This document shows positions 1-5,748 of a stretch of DNA of 5,751 bases, piece after piece. The DNA is taken from assembly GCA_946183815.1 (NCBI GenBank), contig CAMHDG010000120.1, positions 1-5,751 on the forward strand, in the 5' to 3' direction. The notes beneath the pieces were generated by a model, which worked only from the letters and a program-made list of their open reading frames with translations, ran no database searches and was not told the origin of the DNA. The stretch comes from an uncultured bacterium. Lineage in GTDB: Bacteria; Cyanobacteriota; Vampirovibrionia; Gastranaerophilales; Gastranaerophilaceae. How positions within the stretch are numbered: the stretch's first letter is position 1; every line of letters begins with the position of its first letter. A program made the translations under genes and the position numbers.

Positions 1-53
1 TTCTCTCTCTCCAAGGAGAGATATATCTGCTTCGCAGATAAACAATAATTTAC
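1..53 (-). repeat. Partial inverted copy of the 208-bp hairpin element, cut by the window edge
   Basis: Bases 1-53 are the exact reverse complement of 5508-5560, a perfect 53-bp match. Homology stops at base 53 (54 no longer matches 5507), the outer end of the 15-bp terminal repeat of the right-hand element. Two hairpins lie inside: TCTCTCC/GGAGAGA (6-21, 2-nt loop) and TATCTGC/GCAGATA (24-40, 3-nt loop). The element begins with GTAA, which gives the last base of the final Glu codon and the TAA stop of the neighbouring gene. No T-run follows the hairpins on the minus strand, so a classical intrinsic terminator is not evident, though the stems could protect the 3' end of the mRNA. The rest of the copy lies outside the window. 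Confidence 0.85.
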
Positions 54-1726
54 TCCTCCACCGTAGCCCAATAGAGTTTTGAGAAGTATTTTTTAAATTT
101 AGTTATAGGATATGCGGTTTCTTTTTCTGTTACTGAATCGTAGATTACAACATTTCTATCATCAATACCTACAATAGCCACATTGTGTTTTGGGAAAACA
201 CCAAAAGCCCTATCTGAAAGAGGTATCTCATCATCTTTGTTTTCCCGCATTATAGTACCTGCATTTACTATCCCTTTGCCTGTTGCAAGGCAACGTCTTG
301 CTTTTTGGATATCCGCATCAGTTATTCTATCCCCTGACTCGGACATATTTTTACCCGTTAGTGCATAATAAAATTCCTTTGGTGTACCGCTATCAACTCT
401 GCGGTCACTTGAACCTCTGTGGTCTGTATAAAAATACTCAGGAAGATTTAGTTCTCTGTTAATAAATTCATCCGACTCTCTAAATCGCTCATACGCATAT
501 ATCATGCCTGCATAATCGCCGTCACGCCTGCCCAGACGACTCATATTATGACTAATTACACCGGAAGGGATAGAATATCTTTTATCCAGTCCCTTAAACT
601 CAACTATACACACATTTTTGTCAAAATCGTTAGGTAAAGCCCTGTCGAGCAATCTTCTGCCGGCAGAAATTCTAACCAGACTATTTACAACACCCGCAGC
701 ATAACAAGTACCCGATGTCCCCTGTCTTATCGGATTGGTAATTTTCCCATCTATTGGAGATTCTCTATATAACACATTATAATCTTCACCATAATGAACT
801 TTTCTTTTACTTAAATAACCCCCAACGACAATATCCTCCCCTTTTCTTTCAAAATAATCATCTGTATAATATTTGAACCTGCCATTGCCATCATAAAAAG
901 TTGTTAATAAAAGTTCTCCGCCGTTATAAATCTTTTGTGAACCTGAATTTGCATCTTTAGAATAGTGTGATATCAAGTTCCCGTTATCATCAAACTTTGC
1001 TTCCATTGTATTATAACGGCCTACAATACTTTTATAGACCATGTTTCCTTTTCTGTTATATAAAATAGTTTCTTTAGGGGCAAAAAAGTCTGTCGTTTCT
1101 GAAGAGAAACGAGTACCATCTTTTCTGTATTCAATAATTCTGTCTCCGACATATTCAGCAGAAGATATATTACCATCTCTATTATATTTATATTTTACAA
1201 CAGTTTCATCACCATAAGGAGTTATAACCATAGTCGATAGAACTCTGCCCGCCTTATCGTAAGTAATATACGACTTATCCTTAACTAATTCATCAGTATT
1301 CAAATCGAAAGCATAAGTATGACTTCTTGAATATACACTTACAAGATTTTCAGCCAAATCTTTTGTAGCCTGAGTCCACTGTTTTCCCTTATATCTGTTT
1401 AACCCTTTTAAATATGAGTGCGAATCTTTCTTTGCAAGTGGAGAGGAATACTCAAAATCAGATAGTTCTACTACTTTATTCCCGTTTTCTTTAAACCTTA
1501 TAGAAGTTGACTCGTCATCAGTATCAACAACATTTTCTATATCATCATTAGTTTTATCGATACTGATACTGCTTGCACTGACAGGCGACAATGAGGACAG
1601 TGCTATTAACGTAGAAACCAATACATTACTGCCAAACCCTGACTTTTTAGGCTGTTCTTCCTGTTTATGTCCGTTTCTACTTGTGAATACTGTTGATTGA
1701 TAAGGTAAAACTTTTTGTATATGCAT
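50..1726 (-). CDS. YD-repeat-like protein with C-terminal papain-fold (calpain/C39-like) cysteine protease domain
   Basis: I do not recognise a named gene. The 558-residue product has four parts. (1) Residues 1-30 form a polar N-terminus ending in KK. (2) Residues 33-52 form a hydrophobic, Ser/Ala-ending stretch (NVLVSTLIALSSLSPVSASS) resembling a signal peptide or anchor behind an unusually long leader. (3) About 150-290 holds some seven short repeats of the form Y-D/N-x-x-G-x at Y156, Y181, Y200, Y223, F245, Y267 and Y278, like YD/RHS or YwqK-type beta repeats. (4) About 330-558 is a probable clan CA peptidase domain, with Q335 and C341 in QGTSGTCYAAG, H514 in KHNVAIVGIDD, and D530 in VIYDS sixteen residues after the His, the His-to-Asp spacing of papain/C39 enzymes. 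GDYAGMIYAYERFR (403-416) resembles the calpain core. From this I infer an exported or surface-anchored peptidase; substrate unknown. A GTG at 1750 would add eight residues, but the ATG at 1726 has the ribosome binding site. The gene is separated from clpX by a terminator and 305 nt, so it is probably its own transcript. The stop codon lies in a repeat element, so the C-terminus may have been altered. A catalytically dead domain cannot be excluded. Confidence 0.8.
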   Translation of the reverse strand: MHIQKVLPYQSTVFTSRNGHKQEEQPKKSGFGSNVLVSTLIALSSLSPVSASSISIDKTNDDIENVVDTDDESTSIRFKENGNKVVELSDFEYSSPLAKKDSHSYLKGLNRYKGKQWTQATKDLAENLVSVYSRSHTYAFDLNTDELVKDKSYITYDKAGRVLSTMVITPYGDETVVKYKYNRDGNISSAEYVGDRIIEYRKDGTRFSSETTDFFAPKETILYNRKGNMVYKSIVGRYNTMEAKFDDNGNLISHYSKDANSGSQKIYNGGELLLTTFYDGNGRFKYYTDDYFERKGEDIVVGGYLSKRKVHYGEDYNVLYRESPIDGKITNPIRQGTSGTCYAAGVVNSLVRISAGRRLLDRALPNDFDKNVCIVEFKGLDKRYSIPSGVISHNMSRLGRRDGDYAGMIYAYERFRESDEFINRELNLPEYFYTDHRGSSDRRVDSGTPKEFYYALTGKNMSESGDRITDADIQKARRCLATGKGIVNAGTIMRENKDDEIPLSDRAFGVFPKHNVAIVGIDDRNVVIYDSVTEKETAYPITKFKKYFSKLYWATVEE

Positions 1727-1731
1727 AAAAA

Positions 1732-1737
1732 CCTTCC
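1732..1737 (-). promoter_or_regulatory. Ribosome binding site that fixes the start of the cysteine-protease-like gene
   Basis: On the minus strand GGAAGG is followed by five T residues and then ATG (1726-1724). The in-frame GTG at 1750 has only AT-rich sequence before it and no Shine-Dalgarno match, so the shorter 558-residue protein is preferred. Confidence 0.7.
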
Positions 1738-1790
1738 ACTCAAATAACACATAAACAAAAATTTTTTTGCTACAAAATAAACACTACTAC

Positions 1791-1953
1791 TGAACTTGTT
1801 TCAGGGTCTTGTTACTTAATTCACGAGATTCCGAAACAAGCGAATTTCTGTACGGCAGCGACCGGATAGCGAACAAATAGTTGTTTGCAGTTACCATGTG
1901 ACGTTAACAACTCTTTGTGAGCAAAGAAGAAATTCAAGACAGTTCGGAATGAC
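1791..1953. repeat. Structured intergenic segment with four consecutive hairpins, possible palindromic repeat or RNA
   Basis: The 305-nt gap between clpX and the next gene (1727-2031) holds no credible ORF but is dense in inverted repeats. Hairpin 1 pairs 1795-1812 with 1823-1840 (core CTTGTTTC/GAAACAAG, one internal A/C mismatch). Hairpin 2 is GCGAACAA/TTGTTTGC (1869-1888, 4-nt loop). Hairpin 3 is GTTAC/GTGAC (1890-1902, 3-nt loop). Hairpin 4 is TCTTTG/CAAAGA (1912-1927, TGAG loop). The edges, CTGAACTTGTTT (1790-1801) and the complement of 1934-1953, are weakly related as an imperfect terminal inverted repeat. The TGAACTTGTTTCAG and TTCGGAATGAC words resemble dispersed intergenic palindromes I recall from other bacterial genomes. 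Within this window it is single-copy, so repeat status is inference. Limits are approximate. Confidence 0.45.
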
Positions 1954-1984
1954 TTTTTATAAACTCAAACGGCAATAACAAAGT

Positions 1985-2017
1985 AAAAGAGGAACAACTC
2001 AATGTCATTCCTCTCTT
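1985..2017 (-). terminator. Probable intrinsic terminator of clpP-clpX
   Basis: Read on the minus strand, 15 nt after the clpX stop, the arms AAGAGAGGAA and TTCCTCTTTT form a 10-bp stem with one G-U pair around a 13-nt loop. The descending arm runs into four Ts and a further T-rich stretch. The large loop and short T-run make it a moderate rather than strong terminator. Its position at the end of the clp genes, before a 305-nt gap, fits. Confidence 0.6.
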
Positions 2018-2031
2018 ATTTATATAAAATC

Positions 2032-3324
2032 TTAAGCGATTTCTGCTTTATCTTTTTTAGGTAATTTGACAACCTCTGCTTTATTTCTGTCCTCAACCAT
2101 CTTTTTGGTTACGACAAACTTATCAATATCACATTTTGACGGAATGTCATACATAATATCAAGCATAAGTTCTTCAACAATAGAACGCAAAGCACGAGCA
2201 CCTGTTTTACGTTTAATAGCCTCTTTTGCAATAAGTTCAATCGCATCAGGTTCAAACTCTAAATCAACACCATCCATCTTCAAAAGACATTGATATTGTT
2301 TTATAATAGCATTTTTTGGTTCTGTTAAAATCATCTTCAATGTTTTTTCATCTAACGGATCAAGAGTTGCATAGATTGGAATACGACCGATAAATTCAGG
2401 AATAAGCCCAAATTTAAGCAAATCTTCCGGTTGAAGTTTCTTTAACATTTTTGCTGCTTCGATTTCACGTTCTGCCTTTGTTCCTGCACCTTTAGCACCG
2501 AACCCGACAGAAGAACCATCTTTTACCCTGTGACCTATTATCTTATCTAAATCAACGAACGCACCACCAACAATGAATAATACGTTACTTGTATCGATTT
2601 GTATAAATTCCTGATGAGGATGTTTTCTTCCACCTTGAGGCGGAACATTAGCAACAGTACCTTCAATAAGTTTTAGCAGTGCTTGTTGAACACCTTCACC
2701 TGATACGTCACGAGTAATTGATGTATTTTCTGATTTACGTGCAATTTTATCAATTTCGTCAATATAGATAATCCCACGTTCAGCCTTTTGAGCATCAAAA
2801 TCAGCATTCTGATACAATCTTAACAAAATATTCTCAACGTCATCACCTACATACCCTGCTTCTGTTAATGTTGTAGCATCCGCAACGGCAAAAGGTACGT
2901 CAAGGAATTTTGCCAAGGTTTGAGCCAATAAAGTTTTACCGCTACCGGTTGGACCGACTAATAAAATATTAGATTTTTGGATTTCAACATCAGAGGTATC
3001 TTTATTATGCTCAAGACGTTTATAATGGTTATAAACCGCAACGGAAAGAATTTTCTTTGCATCGTCCTGACCAACTATATGTGCATCTAAATGTGCTTTT
3101 ATTTCGTGAGGTTTCGGAATTGTATCTAAACTTACATCAGTTTTAGTTTCTTCCTCTTTTTTAGCGTCTTTGTCTTTATTCTCAAAAAATTCTTCATCAA
3201 GAATTTCGTTACAAAGTTCAACACATTCGTCACAAATATACACATCAGGTCCTGCAATAAGTTTCTTTACCTGATCTTGAGTTTTACCGCAAAATGAGCA
3301 TTTTAATCTGCTGTCATTAGCCAT
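2032..3324 (-). CDS. clpX: ATP-dependent Clp protease ATP-binding subunit ClpX
   Basis: ClpX is a hexameric AAA+ unfoldase that recognises tagged or damaged proteins in the cytoplasm and threads them into ClpP. The 430-residue product is of normal length. Visible landmarks: N-terminal zinc-binding domain with C9, C12, C31 and C34; an acidic/Lys-rich linker at about 45-65; Walker A GPTGSGKT (124-131); GYVG pore loop (157-160); Walker B IIYIDEID (185-192); RKH pore loop (233-235); ClpP-docking loop reading VGF (273-275) where E. coli has IGF; FIGRIP with R314; and the sensor-2 motif GARALR (375-380). The tail is Lys-rich. It lies 9 nt downstream of clpP and is almost certainly co-transcribed with it. 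The start ATG is preceded by AGGAG at a 6-nt spacing. No defect is seen. Confidence 0.98.
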   Translation of the reverse strand: MANDSRLKCSFCGKTQDQVKKLIAGPDVYICDECVELCNEILDEEFFENKDKDAKKEEETKTDVSLDTIPKPHEIKAHLDAHIVGQDDAKKILSVAVYNHYKRLEHNKDTSDVEIQKSNILLVGPTGSGKTLLAQTLAKFLDVPFAVADATTLTEAGYVGDDVENILLRLYQNADFDAQKAERGIIYIDEIDKIARKSENTSITRDVSGEGVQQALLKLIEGTVANVPPQGGRKHPHQEFIQIDTSNVLFIVGGAFVDLDKIIGHRVKDGSSVGFGAKGAGTKAEREIEAAKMLKKLQPEDLLKFGLIPEFIGRIPIYATLDPLDEKTLKMILTEPKNAIIKQYQCLLKMDGVDLEFEPDAIELIAKEAIKRKTGARALRSIVEELMLDIMYDIPSKCDIDKFVVTKKMVEDRNKAEVVKLPKKDKAEIA

Positions 3325-3330
3325 AATTAT

Positions 3331-3335
3331 CTCCT
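3331..3335 (-). promoter_or_regulatory. clpX ribosome binding site overlapping the clpP stop codon
   Basis: AGGAG sits 6 nt before the clpX ATG and shares two bases with the clpP TAG stop (3336-3334). Ribosomes finishing clpP therefore end on the clpX initiation region, an arrangement suited to translational coupling of the two subunits. Confidence 0.8.
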
Positions 3336-3921
3336 ATAGTGCATCTTTTGTAATAACTTTATCAATCATACCGTATTTTAACGCTTCATCCGGAGTCATG
3401 ATATAGTCACGATCGGTATCTTTTTCAATTTTAGCGATATCCTGACCTGTATTAGATGCTAAAATTTCGTTTAATGATTTTTTAATTCTGATAATTTCCT
3501 GAGCCTGAATTTCAATATCAGTAGCCTGACCTTGAGCACCGCCTAAAGGTTGGTGGATAAGCACTCTTGAATGAGGGAGAGCCATTCTCTTGCCTTTAGT
3601 ACCTGATGATAACAAGAACGCACCCATAGATGCTGCCTGACCTAAACAAATAGTGCTTACATCTGCTCTGATATGCTGCATTGTATCATAGATAGCAAAA
3701 CCTGCGGTAACACTACCTCCAGGGCTATTGATGTATAACATAATATCTTTTTCAGGGTTTTCACTGTCTAATAACAATAATTGTGCTACTACAAGGTTAG
3801 CAACCATATCGTCTATTTGTGTGCCCAAGAAAATAATTCTTTCTCTTAATAATCTTGAGAAAATATCAAATGAACGTTCGCCTCTGCTTGATTGTTCAAT
3901 TACAACAGGTACAAAACTCAT
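3334..3921 (-). CDS. clpP: ATP-dependent Clp protease proteolytic subunit ClpP
   Basis: ClpP is the serine protease that forms the double-heptameric degradation chamber served by ClpX. The 195-residue product has the complete catalytic triad: S98 in GQAASMGAF, H123 in VLIHQPLGG and D172 in DRDYIMTP. These are the positions usual for this family. The glycine-rich NSPGGSV stretch (65-71) that shapes the oxyanion region is present. The stretches RLLRERIIFLG and QPLGGAQGQATDIEIQA closely resemble cyanobacterial ClpP. A GTG at 3945 would add eight residues (MKKKGIIN), but it has no ribosome binding site and its codons cover the AAAGGA that serves the ATG at 3921, so the shorter form is chosen. A near-consensus promoter lies 67 nt upstream. 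The gene is followed after 9 nt by clpX. Confidence 0.97.
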   Translation of the reverse strand: MSFVPVVIEQSSRGERSFDIFSRLLRERIIFLGTQIDDMVANLVVAQLLLLDSENPEKDIMLYINSPGGSVTAGFAIYDTMQHIRADVSTICLGQAASMGAFLLSSGTKGKRMALPHSRVLIHQPLGGAQGQATDIEIQAQEIIRIKKSLNEILASNTGQDIAKIEKDTDRDYIMTPDEALKYGMIDKVITKDAL

Positions 3922-3930
3922 ATTTATAAT

Positions 3931-3936
3931 TCCTTT
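3931..3936 (-). promoter_or_regulatory. clpP ribosome binding site that decides the start
   Basis: AAAGGA on the minus strand lies 9 nt before the ATG at 3921. It falls inside the coding sequence if the upstream GTG at 3945 were used, and no Shine-Dalgarno match precedes that GTG. This supports the 195-residue ClpP. Confidence 0.65.
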
Positions 3937-3987
3937 CTTTTTCACTATGGCAAGACTTTTTTACTATTTTATCCGACCACTGTTAAT

Positions 3988-4016
3988 ATTATATACATTT
4001 TCAAGTTTTTTGTCAG
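3988..4016 (-). promoter_or_regulatory. Near-consensus sigma-70 type promoter for clpP-clpX
   Basis: On the minus strand the -35 box CTGACA (4016-4011, five of six consensus bases) is followed by exactly 17 bp and a perfect TATAAT -10 box (3993-3988). The expected start is near 3981, giving a leader of about 60 nt to the clpP ATG. It sits in the 116-nt tig-clpP gap just after the tig stop. No terminator separates tig from clpP on this strand, so clpP-clpX probably receives both tig read-through and its own transcription. Confidence 0.75.
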
Positions 4017-4037
4017 TAATATATTTAACTGATTTTA

Positions 4038-5426
4038 CTATGCCTCAACCTTTGCTTTAGCCTTAGTTGTTTTTTTAGCAGGCTTATCAGCAGTAGATTT
4101 GGCAGTTTTTGCTGATTTCTTTTCTGCTTTTGGCTTAACGAATTTTGCTGTATTGTTCTCTACAAGGAAGTTAATAACCTTTTCATTAAGAATTTGTTGA
4201 GAAATGTTATTAATCATACTTGGGTTCTGGAACATATATTTAGCAAATGTATCCCTATCCATTTGGTACATAGCACTTAAAGAATCTAATTTATCTGTCA
4301 ATGCTTTTTGGTCAACAGTAATTTTTTCTTCTCTTGCTATTTTATCAATAATCAAGGAATTTTTAATTCTGAATAAAGCATCATCGTTAATAGTTGACAT
4401 AATTTTGTCATATCCTTGAGCCTCTATTGCCTGTTCCCAAGTGAAACCCTGACCGCTCAATTTTTGTTTATACTCTTCGAGCAAAGATTCTGCCTCTCTT
4501 GAAATCATAGCCTCATGGATATCAACCTCAACTGTATCGTGGAGTTTATCCATAATAGCACGTTCAGTATTTTTTCTGTCTGCCTGTTCTTTTTGTTTAT
4601 CAATATAATCTTGGATATCTGCTTTTAGTTCGTCAACTGTTTTAAAAGGACCTACTTTTTGAGCAAATTCATCAGTCAATTCAGGCAAAACTTTTTGTTT
4701 TATTTCATGGATTGTGCATTTGAAAGTAGCAGGCTGACCTGCAAGTTTTGTTTCATGGTAGTTTTCAGGGAATGTAACATTCACATCAAACTCTTTATCA
4801 AGCGGTTTGTCAACTAACTGTTCTGCAAACCCGGGGATAAAGTTTGAGTTTGCCAAATCCATTGTATAGTTTTTAGCATCACCATGTTCAATTTTTTCAC
4901 CGTTAGAATAGCCGTCAAAATCAAATACAATAATATCATCGGCTTTTGTATTTCTGTCAACAACTAATTCTAATTTAGCAGACTGGCTTAAAAGGTTGTC
5001 TAATGACTTATCAAACGCATCTTCAGGCACTTGATATTCTTCAACCTCAACAGTCATACCTTTATATTCTTTTAAAGTTACCTCAGGCTTTAACTCAATA
5101 GTAGCCTTAACTTTAACATCTTTACCAACCTCAAAATTGTAATCATCAATTCTTGGTTGCATCAATACTTCAAGTTTATTATCGCTAATAACCTGACGGA
5201 ACGCAGACGGCAACAAAGTTTCCAGTGCTTCTGCAACAATTCTTTCTTTGCCTACTTGTCTTTCAACAATATTTCTAGGGGCTTTCCCTCTTCTAAACCC
5301 CGGAATATTAACGTGTTGTGCGTAAGTTTTTACTGCACGATTATAGGCTTCAAGCCCGTCTTTAGCGGGGATTTCTATTTCTACTTTTGCAATATTGTGT
5401 TCTTCTTTTTTTAAATCGATTTTCAT
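4038..5426 (-). CDS. tig: Trigger factor, ribosome-associated chaperone and peptidyl-prolyl isomerase
   Basis: Trigger factor binds ribosomal protein uL23 at the exit tunnel and shields nascent chains. The 462-residue product follows the family plan. The N-terminal ribosome-binding domain (about 1-115) carries the signature GFRRGKAPR at 43-51. An FKBP-type isomerase domain (about 160-245) includes FDFDGYSNGE, FIPGFAEQLV and the VTFPENY strand. The helical C-terminal chaperone domain runs to about 430. Residues 431-462 are a low-complexity Lys/Ala/Thr tail, probably disordered, which adds about 30 residues to the usual length. The ATG has AAGGTG five nt upstream and an apparent promoter just before that. 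It is upstream of clpP-clpX, a common arrangement linking folding and proteolysis. Confidence 0.97.
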   Translation of the reverse strand: MKIDLKKEEHNIAKVEIEIPAKDGLEAYNRAVKTYAQHVNIPGFRRGKAPRNIVERQVGKERIVAEALETLLPSAFRQVISDNKLEVLMQPRIDDYNFEVGKDVKVKATIELKPEVTLKEYKGMTVEVEEYQVPEDAFDKSLDNLLSQSAKLELVVDRNTKADDIIVFDFDGYSNGEKIEHGDAKNYTMDLANSNFIPGFAEQLVDKPLDKEFDVNVTFPENYHETKLAGQPATFKCTIHEIKQKVLPELTDEFAQKVGPFKTVDELKADIQDYIDKQKEQADRKNTERAIMDKLHDTVEVDIHEAMISREAESLLEEYKQKLSGQGFTWEQAIEAQGYDKIMSTINDDALFRIKNSLIIDKIAREEKITVDQKALTDKLDSLSAMYQMDRDTFAKYMFQNPSMINNISQQILNEKVINFLVENNTAKFVKPKAEKKSAKTAKSTADKPAKKTTKAKAKVEA

Positions 5427-5444
5427 ATTTTCACCTTATTTATA

Positions 5445-5472
5445 ATTATAATAACATAGTTAACCGATACAA
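5445..5472 (-). promoter_or_regulatory. Probable tig promoter with a very short leader
   Basis: On the minus strand TTGTAT (5472-5467), 16 bp, then a perfect TATAAT (5450-5445). The start would fall near 5438, leaving about 12 nt before the ATG, just enough for the AAGGTG ribosome binding site at 5437-5432. A second, weaker overlapping pair (TTGTAG 5480-5475 and TATGTT 5458-5453, also 16 bp apart) would give a longer leader. The surrounding sequence is very AT-rich, so chance matches are possible. Confidence 0.5.
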
Positions 5473-5507
5473 TACTACAACAAACATTATGTTTAGGCAA
5501 GGAGGGG

Positions 5508-5715
5508 GTAAATTATTGTTTATCTGCGAAGCAGATATATCTCTCCTTGGAGAGAGAGAAATTTCTTAATGAACTGCTTGCAGTGAATTTAGAAATTTGA
5601 GAGAGGGTAAGTAATAGTTGGTTTAATAAATAATTGAACCCTCTGTCCAACCCCTCTCCAAAGGAGAGGGGCTTTTAACGATTTATATATTTACCCCCTC
5701 TAAACAATAATTTAC
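5508..5715. repeat. 208-bp MITE-like element with 15-bp terminal inverted repeats and five internal hairpins
   Basis: The ends are perfect inverted repeats: GTAAATTATTGTTTA (5508-5522) and its complement (5701-5715). The first 53 bp recur, inverted, at 1-53, and that homology ends exactly at the outer edge of the terminal repeat. Internal hairpins: TATCTGC/GCAGATA (5521-5537); TCTCTCC/GGAGAGA (5540-5555); a long imperfect stem 5559-5598 with 16 of 19 positions paired and a TT loop; GGTTTAAT/ATTGAACC (5620-5640); and CCCCTCTCC/GGAGAGGGG (5651-5671). There is no ORF of note, so it could only move with help from elsewhere. No clear target-site duplication is seen. A second inverted pair GAGGGGGTAAAT (5502-5513 and complement of 5689-5700) crosses the left edge, so the left boundary could lie a few bases further out. 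The transposable nature is inference; the repeat and palindromes are direct observations. Confidence 0.7.
5651..5671 (+). other. Perfect 9-bp GC-rich hairpin followed by CTTTTAAC, terminator-like
   Basis: CCCCTCTCC and GGAGAGGGG pair perfectly around AAA, the strongest stem in the window. On the plus strand a short C-TTTT run follows, as in a weak intrinsic terminator. There is no plus-strand gene in view for it to serve, and it lies inside the 208-bp element, so it is more likely a structural part of that element. Confidence 0.4.
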
Positions 5716-5716
5716 A

Positions 5717-5748
5717 GTGACTAGGTGATTAAGTGATTAAGTGACTAA
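5717..5748. repeat. Four tandem copies of an 8-bp unit, GTGAYTAR
   Basis: The units are GTGACTAG, GTGATTAA, GTGATTAA and GTGACTAA, contiguous and differing only at positions 5 and 8. They start one base after the right end of the 208-bp element, and the array may continue past the window, which ends three bases later. A short-unit array of this kind can change copy number by replication slippage. No function is evident. Confidence 0.8.

Noticed and set aside
273..275. VGF instead of IGF in the ClpX docking loop (residue numbers of ClpX)
   Set aside because: Val for Ile is conservative and unlikely to affect ClpP binding; noted in the clpX entry only.
1727..1780. Promoter for the protease-like gene (TTGTAG near 1770 with TGTTAT-like -10 candidates)
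   Set aside because: No candidate pair has acceptable spacing and a good -10; the segment is simply A/T-rich, so no promoter could be assigned.
50..2031. Functional link between the cysteine-protease-like protein and ClpXP, for example as adaptor or substrate
   Set aside because: A terminator and a 305-nt gap separate them and the protein looks exported, so neighbourhood alone does not support a link.
4011..4037. Terminator between tig and clpP (TCAGT/ACTGA short palindrome)
   Set aside because: The stem is only 5 bp with a mismatched interior and is followed by A residues, not Ts, on the minus strand; it also overlaps the -35 box.
183..5569. Several plus-strand open frames of 60-110 codons, including one at 5387-5569
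   Set aside because: They lie opposite well-supported minus-strand genes or across the palindromic element, lack convincing ribosome binding sites, and show low-complexity translations typical of antisense shadows.
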